Shown here: piece by piece, positions 34,213-42,937 of the stretch | Numbering within the stretch: position 1 is the first letter of the stretch | Layout of the letters: every line of letters begins with the position of its first letter | From: JBEVJC01 sp040510375 | Lineage (GTDB): Bacteria; Bacteroidota; Bacteroidia; Chitinophagales; Chitinophagaceae | Length of the DNA stretch: 64,000 nt | Direction: 5' to 3' | Assembly (NCBI GenBank): GCA_040510375.1 | Contig: JBEVJC010000034.1 | Location: 225,716 to 289,715 of the forward strand | Position numbers and translations under genes: made by a program | Notes under the pieces: model-generated | The model's database searches: none | The model's input: the letters and a program-made list of their open reading frames with translations, nothing else | What the model was told of the DNA's origin: nothing

Positions 34213-34530
34213 CTATGCTTCTTCGCCAGGACCTTCGTCAGGCTTGGGTTCCTTGAGTTTTTTAACCTCTGCTACAAACTCCTTGGCGGGTTTGAATGCA
34301 GGTATATAATGTTCAGGTATATGTACTGCAATGTTCTTTTTGATGTTGCGTCCGATCTTGGCTGCACGTTTCTTGGTGATGAAACTTCCGAAGCCACGGA
34401 TATAAATGTTTTCTCCGCCGGCTAAAGTGTCTTTAACCTCTTTGAACATGGTTTCCAGAGTGACGAGCACGTCCACTTTTGGAATGCCTGTCTTTTCTGA
34501 GATTTGATTGACGAGATCGGCTTTACGCAT
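34213..34530 (-). CDS. HU-family DNA-binding protein
   Basis: A 105-aa protein, slightly longer than the 90-aa HU of E. coli. MRKADLVNQISEKTGIPKVDV forms the dimerising helices, and GGENIYIRGFGSFITKKRAAKIGRN is the HU/IHF signature leading to the DNA-clasping arm (HIPEHYIPAFKPAKEF). The last 15 residues are acidic and Pro-rich (KEPKPDEGPGEEA), an extension seen in Bacteroidota HU proteins. It bends and compacts DNA. It is divergently arranged with mutY. Confidence 0.92.
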   Translation of the reverse strand: MRKADLVNQISEKTGIPKVDVLVTLETMFKEVKDTLAGGENIYIRGFGSFITKKRAAKIGRNIKKNIAVHIPEHYIPAFKPAKEFVAEVKKLKEPKPDEGPGEEA

Positions 34531-34671
34531 TGCTTTAGTAATTTAATGGTTCAGAATGCCAATTTAATACAAAATAATATGATTGTCAAGGGGATAGGGA
34601 TTTTTTTTATGAGATTTTTACGGAGATCAACCGGAAAATCTGGAACTTTACGGGCCTTTTCACTAATCTGA

Positions 34672-35799
34672 ATGATAAAAAACACTCTTTTTAAGCCCGG
34701 CCACCGATTTTCAGACCTGCTCCTGGGCTGGAATGCGCGTGAAAATTCCCGGCAGATGCCCTGGAAGGGTGAAAAGGATCCTTACCTGATCTGGCTGAGT
34801 GAGATCATTCTTCAGCAGACCCGAGTAGAGCAGGGACTTGCTTATTATAACCGTTACCGGAGCCGTTATCCCACAATAACCGATCTCGCAGCCGCACCCG
34901 ACGATGAAGTGATGAAACTTTGGGAGGGACTGGGTTATTATTCCCGCTGCCGCAACCTGCTGGCAACTGCAAGGATCGTTGCCAACGATTTTGATGGCCG
35001 GTTTCCGGAGACCTACCAGGAAATCCTTTCATTGAAGGGTATCGGTCCCTATACCGCAGCAGCAATTTCGTCGTTTGCATTCGGTCTCCCCCACGCCGTA
35101 CTTGATGGAAATGTATTCCGGGTACTTGCCCGGATTTTTGGAGTGCACCTTCCGACCGACTCCACCGCCGGAAAGAAATTTTTCACAGCGCTTGCTGACC
35201 AGCTGATCGACCGTGAAGACCCGGCAACCTACAACCAGGCGATCATGGATTTTGGCGCCGTGATCTGCAAACCTGCCGTGCCACTTTGCCATAAATGTGT
35301 TTTCAACCAGCACTGTTATGCTTTTCGTGAAAAAGAAACCGACCTGCTGCCCGTAAAAGAAAAAAAGACGAAAGTGCGGAAGAGATGGTTTTATTACCTG
35401 GTCATTGATTCAGGTGAACGGACCATCATCCGCCAGCGAAATGAAAAAGGAATCTGGCAACAACTCTACGAATTCCCGGTGATAGAAACGGAATCGGAAA
35501 CACCGGTGGATGAAGTACTGTTGCAGGCAGAAGAAATGGGGATAATCCAACCGGGAACTTACCGACCGGGCGCTGTGTCAGTTATAATGAAACAGCAGCT
35601 CTCACACCAACTCATCATGGGAAGATTTATCCGCCTGACTATGAATGACCCATCATTTAAACAATCATTAAATGATGGCCGATGGATAAATAAACAGGAC
35701 CTGCCAACCTATGCATTTCCCCGTTTCATCAATCAATACCTCGAAGAACCATCCACCCGGATTATTTTCCAGGACCAGCAGGATGGTTCCCCGCTTTAA
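34672..35799 (+). CDS. mutY: A/G-specific adenine glycosylase
   Basis: A 375-aa base-excision enzyme that removes adenine opposite 8-oxoguanine. The HhH-GPD fold is clear: EIILQQTRVEQ with the catalytic Glu, LKGIGPYTAAAISSFAFG (helix-hairpin-helix) and VLDGNV with the catalytic Asp. The 4Fe-4S ligands follow the C-x6-C-x2-C-x5-C pattern in CKPAVPLCHKCVFNQHC. The C-terminal NUDIX-like domain recognises 8-oxoG. It starts the conserved Bacteroidota order mutY-ssb-gldE-gldD. Confidence 0.95.
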   Translation: MIKNTLFKPGHRFSDLLLGWNARENSRQMPWKGEKDPYLIWLSEIILQQTRVEQGLAYYNRYRSRYPTITDLAAAPDDEVMKLWEGLGYYSRCRNLLATARIVANDFDGRFPETYQEILSLKGIGPYTAAAISSFAFGLPHAVLDGNVFRVLARIFGVHLPTDSTAGKKFFTALADQLIDREDPATYNQAIMDFGAVICKPAVPLCHKCVFNQHCYAFREKETDLLPVKEKKTKVRKRWFYYLVIDSGERTIIRQRNEKGIWQQLYEFPVIETESETPVDEVLLQAEEMGIIQPGTYRPGAVSVIMKQQLSHQLIMGRFIRLTMNDPSFKQSLNDGRWINKQDLPTYAFPRFINQYLEEPSTRIIFQDQQDGSPL

Positions 35800-35885
35800 T
35801 TTTTTTCTTCTCAAGGAAAAAAAATTAACTTTAAAGACACTCGCAGCCGGGCACTACGATTTATTCATGCAATAAAAGATAGAGT

Positions 35886-36311
35886 ATGAGAGGCGTAAAC
35901 AGGGTCATGTTAATAGGCAATCTTGGAAAAGATCCCGATGTACAATTACTGGAAGGGAATATTGCAGTTGCCAAATTTCCACTTGCTACCACAGAAACTT
36001 TTAAAGACCGGTCCGGCAAACTGGTGTCGCAGACTGAATGGCATACAGTTGTGCTCTGGCGCGGACTGGCCGAACTTGCACAGAAATATTTACACAAAAG
36101 CAGTCTTGTTTATATCGAAGGCCGGCTTCGCACCCGCAGTTGGGAAGATAAGGACGGCCATCGCAAGTTTGCCACAGAAGTGGTGGGCGATAACCTTATC
36201 ATGCTCGATAAACGGATGGACGGGACATCCCCACATGAGGGCGGACTGGAAAACCTTGGGGGCTCCGAGCCGGCTATCGGCGACCATCCTACCGAGAACC
36301 TTCCCTTCTGA
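35886..36311 (+). CDS. ssb: Single-stranded DNA-binding protein
   Basis: A 141-aa protein. The OB fold is intact (MRGVNRVMLIGNLGKDPDVQ, then TEWHTVVLWRGLAELA and SLVYIEGRLRTRSWEDKDGH). The short acidic tail ends NLPF, keeping the hydrophobic Pro-Phe tip that binds repair and replication partners. It follows mutY by 86 bp and precedes gldE, as is usual in the phylum. It may be the housekeeping SSB or a second copy; the window does not tell. Confidence 0.94.
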   Translation: MRGVNRVMLIGNLGKDPDVQLLEGNIAVAKFPLATTETFKDRSGKLVSQTEWHTVVLWRGLAELAQKYLHKSSLVYIEGRLRTRSWEDKDGHRKFATEVVGDNLIMLDKRMDGTSPHEGGLENLGGSEPAIGDHPTENLPF

Positions 36312-36424
36312 TAGTTAGTGAAACATCCACGGGTACACTTTATTAATATAACTTCGCCCTGCGGAATTTATTGAAGTCGCCCGCAGGGAACCTGCTGGTA
36401 ACCCGTTAATCAAAAACCATTGTT

Positions 36425-37795
36425 TTGGAGATCAATTCGGCATTTCATTACTTATACAGGGATCTGGGTTTCATCCTGCTGACTGCAGACACGCAACGGA
36501 TTACCCTCCTGGTGTTCCTCCTGTTCGTGCTGCTTGTACTCACGTTCGCTATCTCCGGATCCGAAGTAGCCCTCTTTTCGCTGAACAATAAGGATATAAA
36601 TATGCTGAAGACCAAACAGCATCCTGCCGCACGCCGCATCATCAATATCCTGGAGGAGCCGAAAGCTGTTTATGCCTCACTCCAGATCGCCGGTATATTT
36701 ATAAATATTTCCATCATCGTACTCTCCAATTTCCTGATCACTACCTTTCTTCCTTATGATACTATCCGCCTGTTCGGCGACAGCGCATCAGTGGGTAATT
36801 ATATTATTGAAGTTGTATTACGCGTTGGGATCATCGGACTGATCCTGATTTTTTTCGGACAGATCCTTCCCAAAGTATGGGCAACACAGAATAACGTGCG
36901 GTTTGCCTACGACTGGAGTATTGTGGTGGAAGGGGTTCACCTGTTCCTGAGAAAAATCAGTAAATGGGTAGTATCGCTGGCCGACGGAATCGATAATAAA
37001 GTGGGTGCAAATAAATCCGAAGCAGTAAATATCCAGGAGCTGGATGATGCCATCGATATCAAGACCGACGAAGAAGCTTCGCCCGAAGAAAAGAGTATCA
37101 TGAAGGGCATTGTTAAATTCGGGACCATTACAGTAAAACAGATCATGCGCAGCCGCCTCGAGGTTAATGGCATTGAATACAATTCTTCCTTTACCGCACT
37201 CCGCGAAAAGATTCTCGAACTGCATCACTCGCGACTACCGGTGTATAAGGGTAATATGGATGAAGTGGCGGGGATCATCACCACAAAGGATGTGGTGCCC
37301 TACCTGGATGAATCGGAAGGGTTCGACTGGCGGCCAATGATCCGGCAACCATACTTTGTACCTGAATCAAAACTTATTGCCGACCTGTTGCGTGATTTCC
37401 AGTCGAAGCGGATCCATTTTGCCATCGTGGTAGACGAGTTCGGGGGAACCAGCGGGATCGTGACCATGGAAGATGTAATGGAAGAAGTTATCGGTGAAAT
37501 CCGCGATGAATTTGATGTGGATGAAAGCCGTGATAAAAAAATAGATGATCTCAACTATGTGTTTGAAGGGAAAACCATGATCCACGATATGTGTAAGGCG
37601 ATGCACCTGCCGATTGATGCATTTGACCAGTTTCGTGGGGAAAGTGAATCTGTAGGTGGTCTCATTCTGGAGATTGCCGGGGAATTTCCAAAACAGGGTG
37701 ATCAGCTTAACCAGGGCGATTTTGAATTTACGATCCTAGAAGCAGAAACAAACAGGGTGGTACTTGTACAGGTTACCCTGAAAAAAAAATCATGA
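36425..37795 (+). CDS. gldE: Gliding-motility protein GldE (CorC/HlyC family)
   Basis: A 456-aa membrane protein. The DUF21/CNNM membrane domain has helices near residues 26-46, 80-108 and 128-150. Two CBS domains follow (VKQIMRSRLEV, DEVAGIITTKDVVPYL, and FQSKRIHFAIVVDEFGGTSG), then a CorC_HlyC domain to the C-terminus. In Flavobacterium GldE is needed for gliding together with GldD, and both support type IX secretion. The start is TTG at 36425: the frame is closed upstream at 36407-36409 and the next ATG would delete the first helix. gldD follows after 6 bp. Confidence 0.9.
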   Translation: MEINSAFHYLYRDLGFILLTADTQRITLLVFLLFVLLVLTFAISGSEVALFSLNNKDINMLKTKQHPAARRIINILEEPKAVYASLQIAGIFINISIIVLSNFLITTFLPYDTIRLFGDSASVGNYIIEVVLRVGIIGLILIFFGQILPKVWATQNNVRFAYDWSIVVEGVHLFLRKISKWVVSLADGIDNKVGANKSEAVNIQELDDAIDIKTDEEASPEEKSIMKGIVKFGTITVKQIMRSRLEVNGIEYNSSFTALREKILELHHSRLPVYKGNMDEVAGIITTKDVVPYLDESEGFDWRPMIRQPYFVPESKLIADLLRDFQSKRIHFAIVVDEFGGTSGIVTMEDVMEEVIGEIRDEFDVDESRDKKIDDLNYVFEGKTMIHDMCKAMHLPIDAFDQFRGESESVGGLILEIAGEFPKQGDQLNQGDFEFTILEAETNRVVLVQVTLKKKS

Positions 37796-37801
37796 CCAGT
37801 T

Positions 37802-38401
37802 ATGCATCGTATCCATGCCCGCCATCTGTTTTTCTTTCTCCTGTTGTCCGGCCTGCTGCTGTCATGCAACAATGAATACACCTATAAAAAGAAGGGTTAT
37901 TTCCGCATAGATTTCCCTGAAAAAAAATACCAGCTGTTTGATCAGCCCGGTTATCCTTATACATTCGAATATCCGGTTTATGGAAAAGTGGTAAAGGATA
38001 CCAGTTTTTTCGGAGATGCAACCGAAAATCCCTGGTGGGTCAATGTGGAGTTTCCACGGTTTAATGCTCGCATTTATATCAGTTATAAAATGATTGGCCG
38101 GAATAATTTTGATTCGCTGGTCAACGATGGTTACAAACTTGCCTACAAACAACATACGGATGTGTCTACCGGTATCGAGGACGAACCCATCTCCACTCCC
38201 AATGGAGTGGAAGGGATTTATTTTTCGCTGGCAGGAAATACGGCAACCGCCAACCAGTTTTTTGTAAGCGATTCAACCAGGCATTTCCTTCGGGGTGCAC
38301 TTTATTTCGATGCTACCCCCAATGCTGATTCTCTGGGTATTGTCAATGATTTCCTGAAAAAGGACCTCCAGCACCTGATCGGTACACTGAAATGGCGATA
38401 A
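37802..38401 (+). CDS. gldD: Gliding-motility lipoprotein GldD
   Basis: A 199-aa lipoprotein with signal peptide and lipobox LLLSC (Cys about 22). The conserved GldD body is easy to see: YFRIDFPEKKYQLFD at the front, ENPWWVNVEFPRFNARIYISY and ANQFFVSDSTRHFLRGALYF. GldD is required for assembly of the gliding/type IX secretion apparatus; the molecular role is unsettled. It is cotranscribed with gldE (6-bp gap). Its C-terminal codons TLKWR-stop are duplicated 54 bp downstream. Confidence 0.92.
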   Translation: MHRIHARHLFFFLLLSGLLLSCNNEYTYKKKGYFRIDFPEKKYQLFDQPGYPYTFEYPVYGKVVKDTSFFGDATENPWWVNVEFPRFNARIYISYKMIGRNNFDSLVNDGYKLAYKQHTDVSTGIEDEPISTPNGVEGIYFSLAGNTATANQFFVSDSTRHFLRGALYFDATPNADSLGIVNDFLKKDLQHLIGTLKWR

Positions 38402-38462
38402 GTTCTCCAAACGGCTGATCAGGTCGCTGAACAGGAGACCCTGAAATGGCGGTAAGTTCTCC
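38387..38462 (+). repeat. 54-bp duplication of the gldD end including the stop
   Basis: CTGAAATGGCGATAAGTTCT at 38387 and CTGAAATGGCGGTAAGTTCT at 38441 differ at one base; both are followed by CC. Both encode (T)LKWR-stop with the preceding ACA or ACC codon for Thr. The second copy is outside the gene. Confidence 0.9.
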
Positions 38463-38472
38463 GCAGGTGACG

Positions 38473-38480
38473 TAAATTTG
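38473..38480 (+). promoter_or_regulatory. -7 element for the DUF3109 gene
   Basis: TAAATTTG, an exact TAnnTTTG match, 13 nt before the ATG. No -33 TTG is visible at the right distance. Confidence 0.4.
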
Positions 38481-38493
38481 CAAAAAAAGACGG

Positions 38494-39105
38494 ATGATCG
38501 TAATCGACAATAAACTGATCAGTGACGAAGTGGTGGAGGCGAAATTTGTCTGCGACCTGGGTAAATGCAAGGGCGGCTGTTGCGAAGAAGGCGATGCCGG
38601 TGCGCCACTGACGAACGAAGAGTTGAACCAGGTGACCGAATACTACGAGATTATCAAACCATACCTTCCCGAAGCCGCCGTGGAAGAAATTGAAAAAAAG
38701 GGATTCTACCAGTACGATACTGAATTTGGCTGGGTAACACCCACCCTCGCTGTTGATAACGGGATCTGTGTGTATGCATTCCGCGAAAAAAACGGACTGA
38801 TCAAATGCGCATTCGAACAGGCCTACTACGATAAACTTATTCCCTGGAAGAAACCGATCAGTTGCCATCTTTATCCCATCATTACAAAAAAAGGGGTGCA
38901 TGGCGATTATGAACGGGTAAACTATGAGCCACGCGAGCAGTTATGTGCCCCTGCCTGCAGCCTTGGCGAAAGCCTCAAAGTACCGGTTTATAAATTCCTG
39001 AAGGAACCACTGATCCGCAAGTATGGCGAAGAGTTTTACGAAACACTCGATGCCATTGCCCAACAACACTACAATGCAAAAGGTGAAAATAAACCTGGGG
39101 TTTAA
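38494..39105 (+). CDS. DUF3109 family protein
   Basis: A 203-aa Bacteroidota protein of unknown function. It has conserved cysteines near the start (CDLGKCKGGCC, residues 20-30) and later (NGICVYAF, CAFEQ, SCHLYPI, LCAPACSL), a pattern like the Fe-S or zinc YkgJ/CxxCxxCC proteins. The cysteine count suggests a metal cluster; this is inference. It lies between gldD and lutB in the same direction, 45 bp before lutB, so it may be transcribed with lutB. Confidence 0.8.
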   Translation: MIVIDNKLISDEVVEAKFVCDLGKCKGGCCEEGDAGAPLTNEELNQVTEYYEIIKPYLPEAAVEEIEKKGFYQYDTEFGWVTPTLAVDNGICVYAFREKNGLIKCAFEQAYYDKLIPWKKPISCHLYPIITKKGVHGDYERVNYEPREQLCAPACSLGESLKVPVYKFLKEPLIRKYGEEFYETLDAIAQQHYNAKGENKPGV

Positions 39106-39150
39106 AAAAGGTACCTGTTAAAACAATTGTTTGTAACACTAAAAAAAACC

Positions 39151-40530
39151 ATGAAGCAAACAGCCGACCTGTTCAAAATACGCAGCGCCGAAAAAGCGAA
39201 AGACACAGCACACCGGAGAACAATCAACTTCAATATAGGAAAATACAACGCAGTTGTACCGCAGGGTAAAACCCAGTTTGCTGAACTTGAACTGGCACGT
39301 GAACGCGCCAAGAACCTGAAGTGGCGGGCACTTGAATCGCTCGATACCTATCTTGAATTGTTTGAATCGGAAATTACCCGCAGGGGTGCACATGTGTTAT
39401 GGGCCGAAGACGCCGCAGGGGCGCTGGAAGAAATCCGGAAGATCTGCGAGGCGAAGAATTGCAGGACTCTTGTTAAAAGCAAGAGTATGGTCACGGAAGA
39501 AATCCACCTGAATGCATTCCTTGAAAAAAATGGGATTGAAAGTGTGGAGACCGACCTCGGTGAATATATCCAGCAACTGGATGGTGAGCCACCTTATCAT
39601 ATCGTAACTCCCGCCATGCATAAAAGCAAGGAGGATGTGGCGCGACTATTTGCAGAGAAACTGGGAACAGATCCCAATCTCACTCCATCCCAACTTACCC
39701 TGGTTGCCCGCGATATCCTTCGTGAAAAATACGCGCAGGCAGAGGTAGGTGTTACCGGTGCGAATTTTATTATTGCTGATATCGGTGGCATTGCTGTAAC
39801 AGAAAATGAAGGCAATGGCCGGCTCAGCAGTTCAATGCCAAAAACACATATTGTTATCGTTGGAATTGAAAAAGTAATTCCATCCATGACCGATCTCGGT
39901 TTGTTCTGGCCGTTGCTCTCGACATTCGGAACAGGTCAGCGGATCACGAGTTACAATACTATCATTACCGGCCCAAGGCAGGCTGGTGAAACAGACGGTC
40001 CGGAAGAAATGTATGTGATCCTGCTGGACAATGGCCGCACCAGCATTCTCGATAATCCCAAACAACGGGAGAGCCTTTATTGTATCCGTTGCGGTGCCTG
40101 TCTCAATGCCTGCCCGGTTTATAAAAATATCGGTGGCCATGCCTATGCAGCTACCTATAGCGGTCCCATTGGTTCTGTAATCACCCCTAACCTCCAAAGC
40201 CTGGGTGAATGGAAACACCTTAGCCAGGCTTCATCGCTCTGCGGTAACTGTACCGAGGTTTGTGCTGTCAAGATCAACCTGCATGAGTTATTACTTGACA
40301 ACCGGCATGAAGCAGCGATGGCGGGACTGGCACCTACTTCAGAAAAAATGGCCTGGAAGATGTGGCGCATTGCCATGCTTCGCAGGAGCTGGATGAATAT
40401 GGCCAGTGGATCCATGAAGACCTCCATGATCAATCTTATCGGGAAAGCCTGGACAAAAAATCACGGGAAACTGAATTTCCCCCGTAAGTCTTTTAACCAG
40501 CAATGGATTGAAAAGAACGGGAAGAGATAA
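39151..40530 (+). CDS. lutB: Lactate utilisation protein B (LutB-type iron-sulfur protein)
   Basis: A 459-aa protein; the ATG at 39151 was chosen over a TTG eight codons earlier. The LUD domain occupies about residues 60-290 (VTGANFIIADIGGIAVTENEGNGR). The ferredoxin-like cysteines follow in CIRCGACLNACPVYK and CGNCTEVCAVKINLHELL, giving two 4Fe-4S clusters. LutB acts with LutA and LutC to oxidise L-lactate to pyruvate. Neither partner is adjacent; a LutC-like LUD protein is at 59254-59886 next to ftsH, and lutA is not in the window. Confidence 0.92.
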   Translation: MKQTADLFKIRSAEKAKDTAHRRTINFNIGKYNAVVPQGKTQFAELELARERAKNLKWRALESLDTYLELFESEITRRGAHVLWAEDAAGALEEIRKICEAKNCRTLVKSKSMVTEEIHLNAFLEKNGIESVETDLGEYIQQLDGEPPYHIVTPAMHKSKEDVARLFAEKLGTDPNLTPSQLTLVARDILREKYAQAEVGVTGANFIIADIGGIAVTENEGNGRLSSSMPKTHIVIVGIEKVIPSMTDLGLFWPLLSTFGTGQRITSYNTIITGPRQAGETDGPEEMYVILLDNGRTSILDNPKQRESLYCIRCGACLNACPVYKNIGGHAYAATYSGPIGSVITPNLQSLGEWKHLSQASSLCGNCTEVCAVKINLHELLLDNRHEAAMAGLAPTSEKMAWKMWRIAMLRRSWMNMASGSMKTSMINLIGKAWTKNHGKLNFPRKSFNQQWIEKNGKR

Positions 40531-40550
40531 CGGCAGGTAGCGGGGAATTA

Positions 40551-40626
40551 AGATCCTGGGAAAAATGACATGTAAGATATGAGGTGATATCCTGGGTGAT
40601 TGATGAAGGGAGATAGTTAACTTCAT
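40551..40626 (+). repeat. Weak 36-bp repeat after lutB
   Basis: CCTGGG within GATCCTGGG and GATATCCTGGG recurs at 40555 and 40591. The second unit contains IDEGR-stop, faintly like the lutB end IEKNGKR-stop. Similarity is low. Confidence 0.3.
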
Positions 40627-40629
40627 GCC

Positions 40630-41943
40630 GTGATAATTTACGCCGACCAGCTTAGTCCACGACTGAAATATATCGCCGCATTTATTGGCCGGCATATAAA
40701 TGGCCGCCCTCCCGAAATCACCGATCAGAAAGATGTTTACTTTTCCTACCAGGGATCAAGGATTAATTACAGCCTGAAATCAATCCATCCTGCGGAGATC
40801 CGCATCGAGCCATCCGGACTGCTCGGCCAGACGGGTATCCATGAACAGCATATCGATATTTCTCCCGACGATCCGTCGTTCCGTTTTTTTAAAAATAATG
40901 GTGACGGCGGCTTTGATATATTCTCAGCAATTTTTTTCCTGTTGACCCGCTACGAAGAATACCTGCCACATGTTAAAGATCAGTATGGCAGGTATGCACA
41001 TACCAATTCGGTTGCATTCATTTATCATTTTCTCCAGCTTCCGGTAATCGACCGCTGGCTGCTGGAGTTGAAACAAATGTTGTCGGCCCACTATCCACCT
41101 GATAACAAAAAGCCTGATTTTAAATTCCATTACCTGCCGACCTACGATATCGATATGGCCTGGTCGTACCGGGAAAAAGGATTGGTGCGAAATTTCGCAG
41201 GGATCACAAGGGCTTTTTTAAAAGGCAGGACGAATGAATGCCTTGAGCGATGGAACGTATGGAGAGGGAAAACCGCCGACCCTTTTGATTCTTTCGGCTG
41301 GCTCGATAACCTGCATAATACTTACCGGCTGGACCCGTTGTATTTTTTCCTTCTGGCAGAAAGAAGGGGAATCTATGATAAAAATATTTACCCTTCGGGT
41401 GATACTATGCGTGAATTGGTTAAGCGTATATCGTCAAGGTATTCGGTGGCCATTCATCCGTCATGGCGAAGTGGCGACGAGCCGCAGCTGGTGGAACGGG
41501 AAATAAAAATCCTGGAGAATCTTTCAGGTAAAAAGGTAAACACATCGCGCCAGCACTATATCAGGTTAACCTTGCCAGCAACCTACAGGGAACTGGACCG
41601 ACTGGGAATTAAACACGAACATTCGATGGGATATGGCAGTATCAACGGTTTCAGGGCATCAACCAGTAATTCATTTTACTGGTACGACCTGGAAAATGAA
41701 GTTGAGACCACATTGCTTGTGCATCCTTTCTGTTTCATGGATGCCAACTCTTTTTACGAACAGCACTTCAGTGCCGGTGAGGCATTAAAAGAACTGATGC
41801 ATTATTACGAGGTTACTTCTGCAGTGGGTGGTACGCTTGTTACCATTTTCCATAACAACTTCCTGGGATCCGATCCGCAGTTCAACGGATGGAAAGAAAC
41901 CTATGAAACGTTTATCAGGTCCCTTCCGACTCTGCCTGGGTAA
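40630..41943 (+). CDS. Polysaccharide deacetylase family protein
   Basis: A 437-aa protein starting at GTG (40630). The N-terminal third (about 1-150) is a Bacteroidota-specific region with FDIFSAIFFLLTRYEEYL. The deacetylase-like TIM-barrel part begins at YLPTYDIDMAWSY, where the Asp-Ile-Asp matches the first metal motif, and includes VAIHPSW as the likely His motif. YGSINGFRASTSNSFYWYDL and HNNFLG are conserved late parts. It probably removes acetyl groups from cell-wall or capsule sugars; the location and substrate are unknown, and no signal peptide is present. It overlaps the convergent transporter gene by 29 bp. Confidence 0.8.
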   Translation: MIIYADQLSPRLKYIAAFIGRHINGRPPEITDQKDVYFSYQGSRINYSLKSIHPAEIRIEPSGLLGQTGIHEQHIDISPDDPSFRFFKNNGDGGFDIFSAIFFLLTRYEEYLPHVKDQYGRYAHTNSVAFIYHFLQLPVIDRWLLELKQMLSAHYPPDNKKPDFKFHYLPTYDIDMAWSYREKGLVRNFAGITRAFLKGRTNECLERWNVWRGKTADPFDSFGWLDNLHNTYRLDPLYFFLLAERRGIYDKNIYPSGDTMRELVKRISSRYSVAIHPSWRSGDEPQLVEREIKILENLSGKKVNTSRQHYIRLTLPATYRELDRLGIKHEHSMGYGSINGFRASTSNSFYWYDLENEVETTLLVHPFCFMDANSFYEQHFSAGEALKELMHYYEVTSAVGGTLVTIFHNNFLGSDPQFNGWKETYETFIRSLPTLPG

Positions 41944-42937
41944 CCGGTACCGGTGTTTTGAGTGCCCTGTTAACAAGATAAACACCGAGGAGGGTCACAG
42001 CCCCGCCAAGCGCAACCAGTATGGTCAGCTCTTCATTGAAGATCAGCGCTCCAAACAGGATAGCCACAACCGGGTTGATATATGCATAGATGGAAGTCTG
42101 TTCGGTCGATAGATTTTGCAATGCATACAGGTAAGCACCAAACGCCACGATGGAACCGAAGATCACCAGGTACAGGATCGATAACCATGATTGCCACGGA
42201 ATCTGTCCGAATGGAATAAAGGACGGCAGGCCCGAAAGGCTGAGTGCTTTTGTGACCACCAGTAACAGGGTGCCCGAGATCAGCATCTGGAAACCCAGGC
42301 TGAAATAAGGATTGAAACCCGCCGCCTGTTTTTTTGTATAGAGGGTCCCGAAAGCCCAGGTTAGTGTGGCGAACACCGAGAGGAAAATTCCAAAGCGGAA
42401 AGCGGGTTGGAACAACTCATTGAGATGTTCATAAAAAATAATGCAGATCCCGCCAAAGCCCAGGAAGAATCCAAGCAGTGCTTTCCGGGGAAGCCTTGAC
42501 CGGGAGCTGAATAAACCAAGCACCACCAGCCAGAGCGGGAAGGTTGCGCCGATAATCGATCCCAGGCCAGATGGGATATACTGGATGCCCCATGCAGTGA
42601 AACTATTACTCAGCACAAAGTTGAGGAAACTTAATACAAGAATACTGATCCATTCGCGCCGTGTTGGCAAGGGCGCTTTCCTGTAAAGAAAAAAACCAAC
42701 GAAGAGCAGTCCGGCTATCAGCTGCCTGATACCTGCAAGTTGTAAGGCGGGCATATAACTTACGCCCACTTTAGATGCAACCCAGGTGGTACCCCAGAAA
42801 AAACAAACAAGGGACAGTGCGAAAATCGACTTGGAACGTTGTCCCTTTTTATGGATGGTTAACGGGTTAAGGACCGACAATCGTTTAAACGAGCGGCCGG
42901 TCTGGGTGAGAATCCGGTATAACCCAAAATTTTCCAT
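41915..42937 (-). CDS. EamA/DMT family transporter
   Basis: A 340-aa inner-membrane protein with ten predicted helices forming two EamA repeats; FFWGTTWVASKVGVSYMPAL is the first helix region and INPVVAILFGALIFNEELT the conserved late motif. Family members export metabolites or amino acids; the substrate cannot be told. The first 35 residues form a cytosolic, basic extension. The ATG directly follows the purH stop (TAG-ATG), so translation is likely coupled to purH. Confidence 0.88.
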   Translation of the reverse strand: MENFGLYRILTQTGRSFKRLSVLNPLTIHKKGQRSKSIFALSLVCFFWGTTWVASKVGVSYMPALQLAGIRQLIAGLLFVGFFLYRKAPLPTRREWISILVLSFLNFVLSNSFTAWGIQYIPSGLGSIIGATFPLWLVVLGLFSSRSRLPRKALLGFFLGFGGICIIFYEHLNELFQPAFRFGIFLSVFATLTWAFGTLYTKKQAAGFNPYFSLGFQMLISGTLLLVVTKALSLSGLPSFIPFGQIPWQSWLSILYLVIFGSIVAFGAYLYALQNLSTEQTSIYAYINPVVAILFGALIFNEELTILVALGGAVTLLGVYLVNRALKTPVPVTQAESEGT

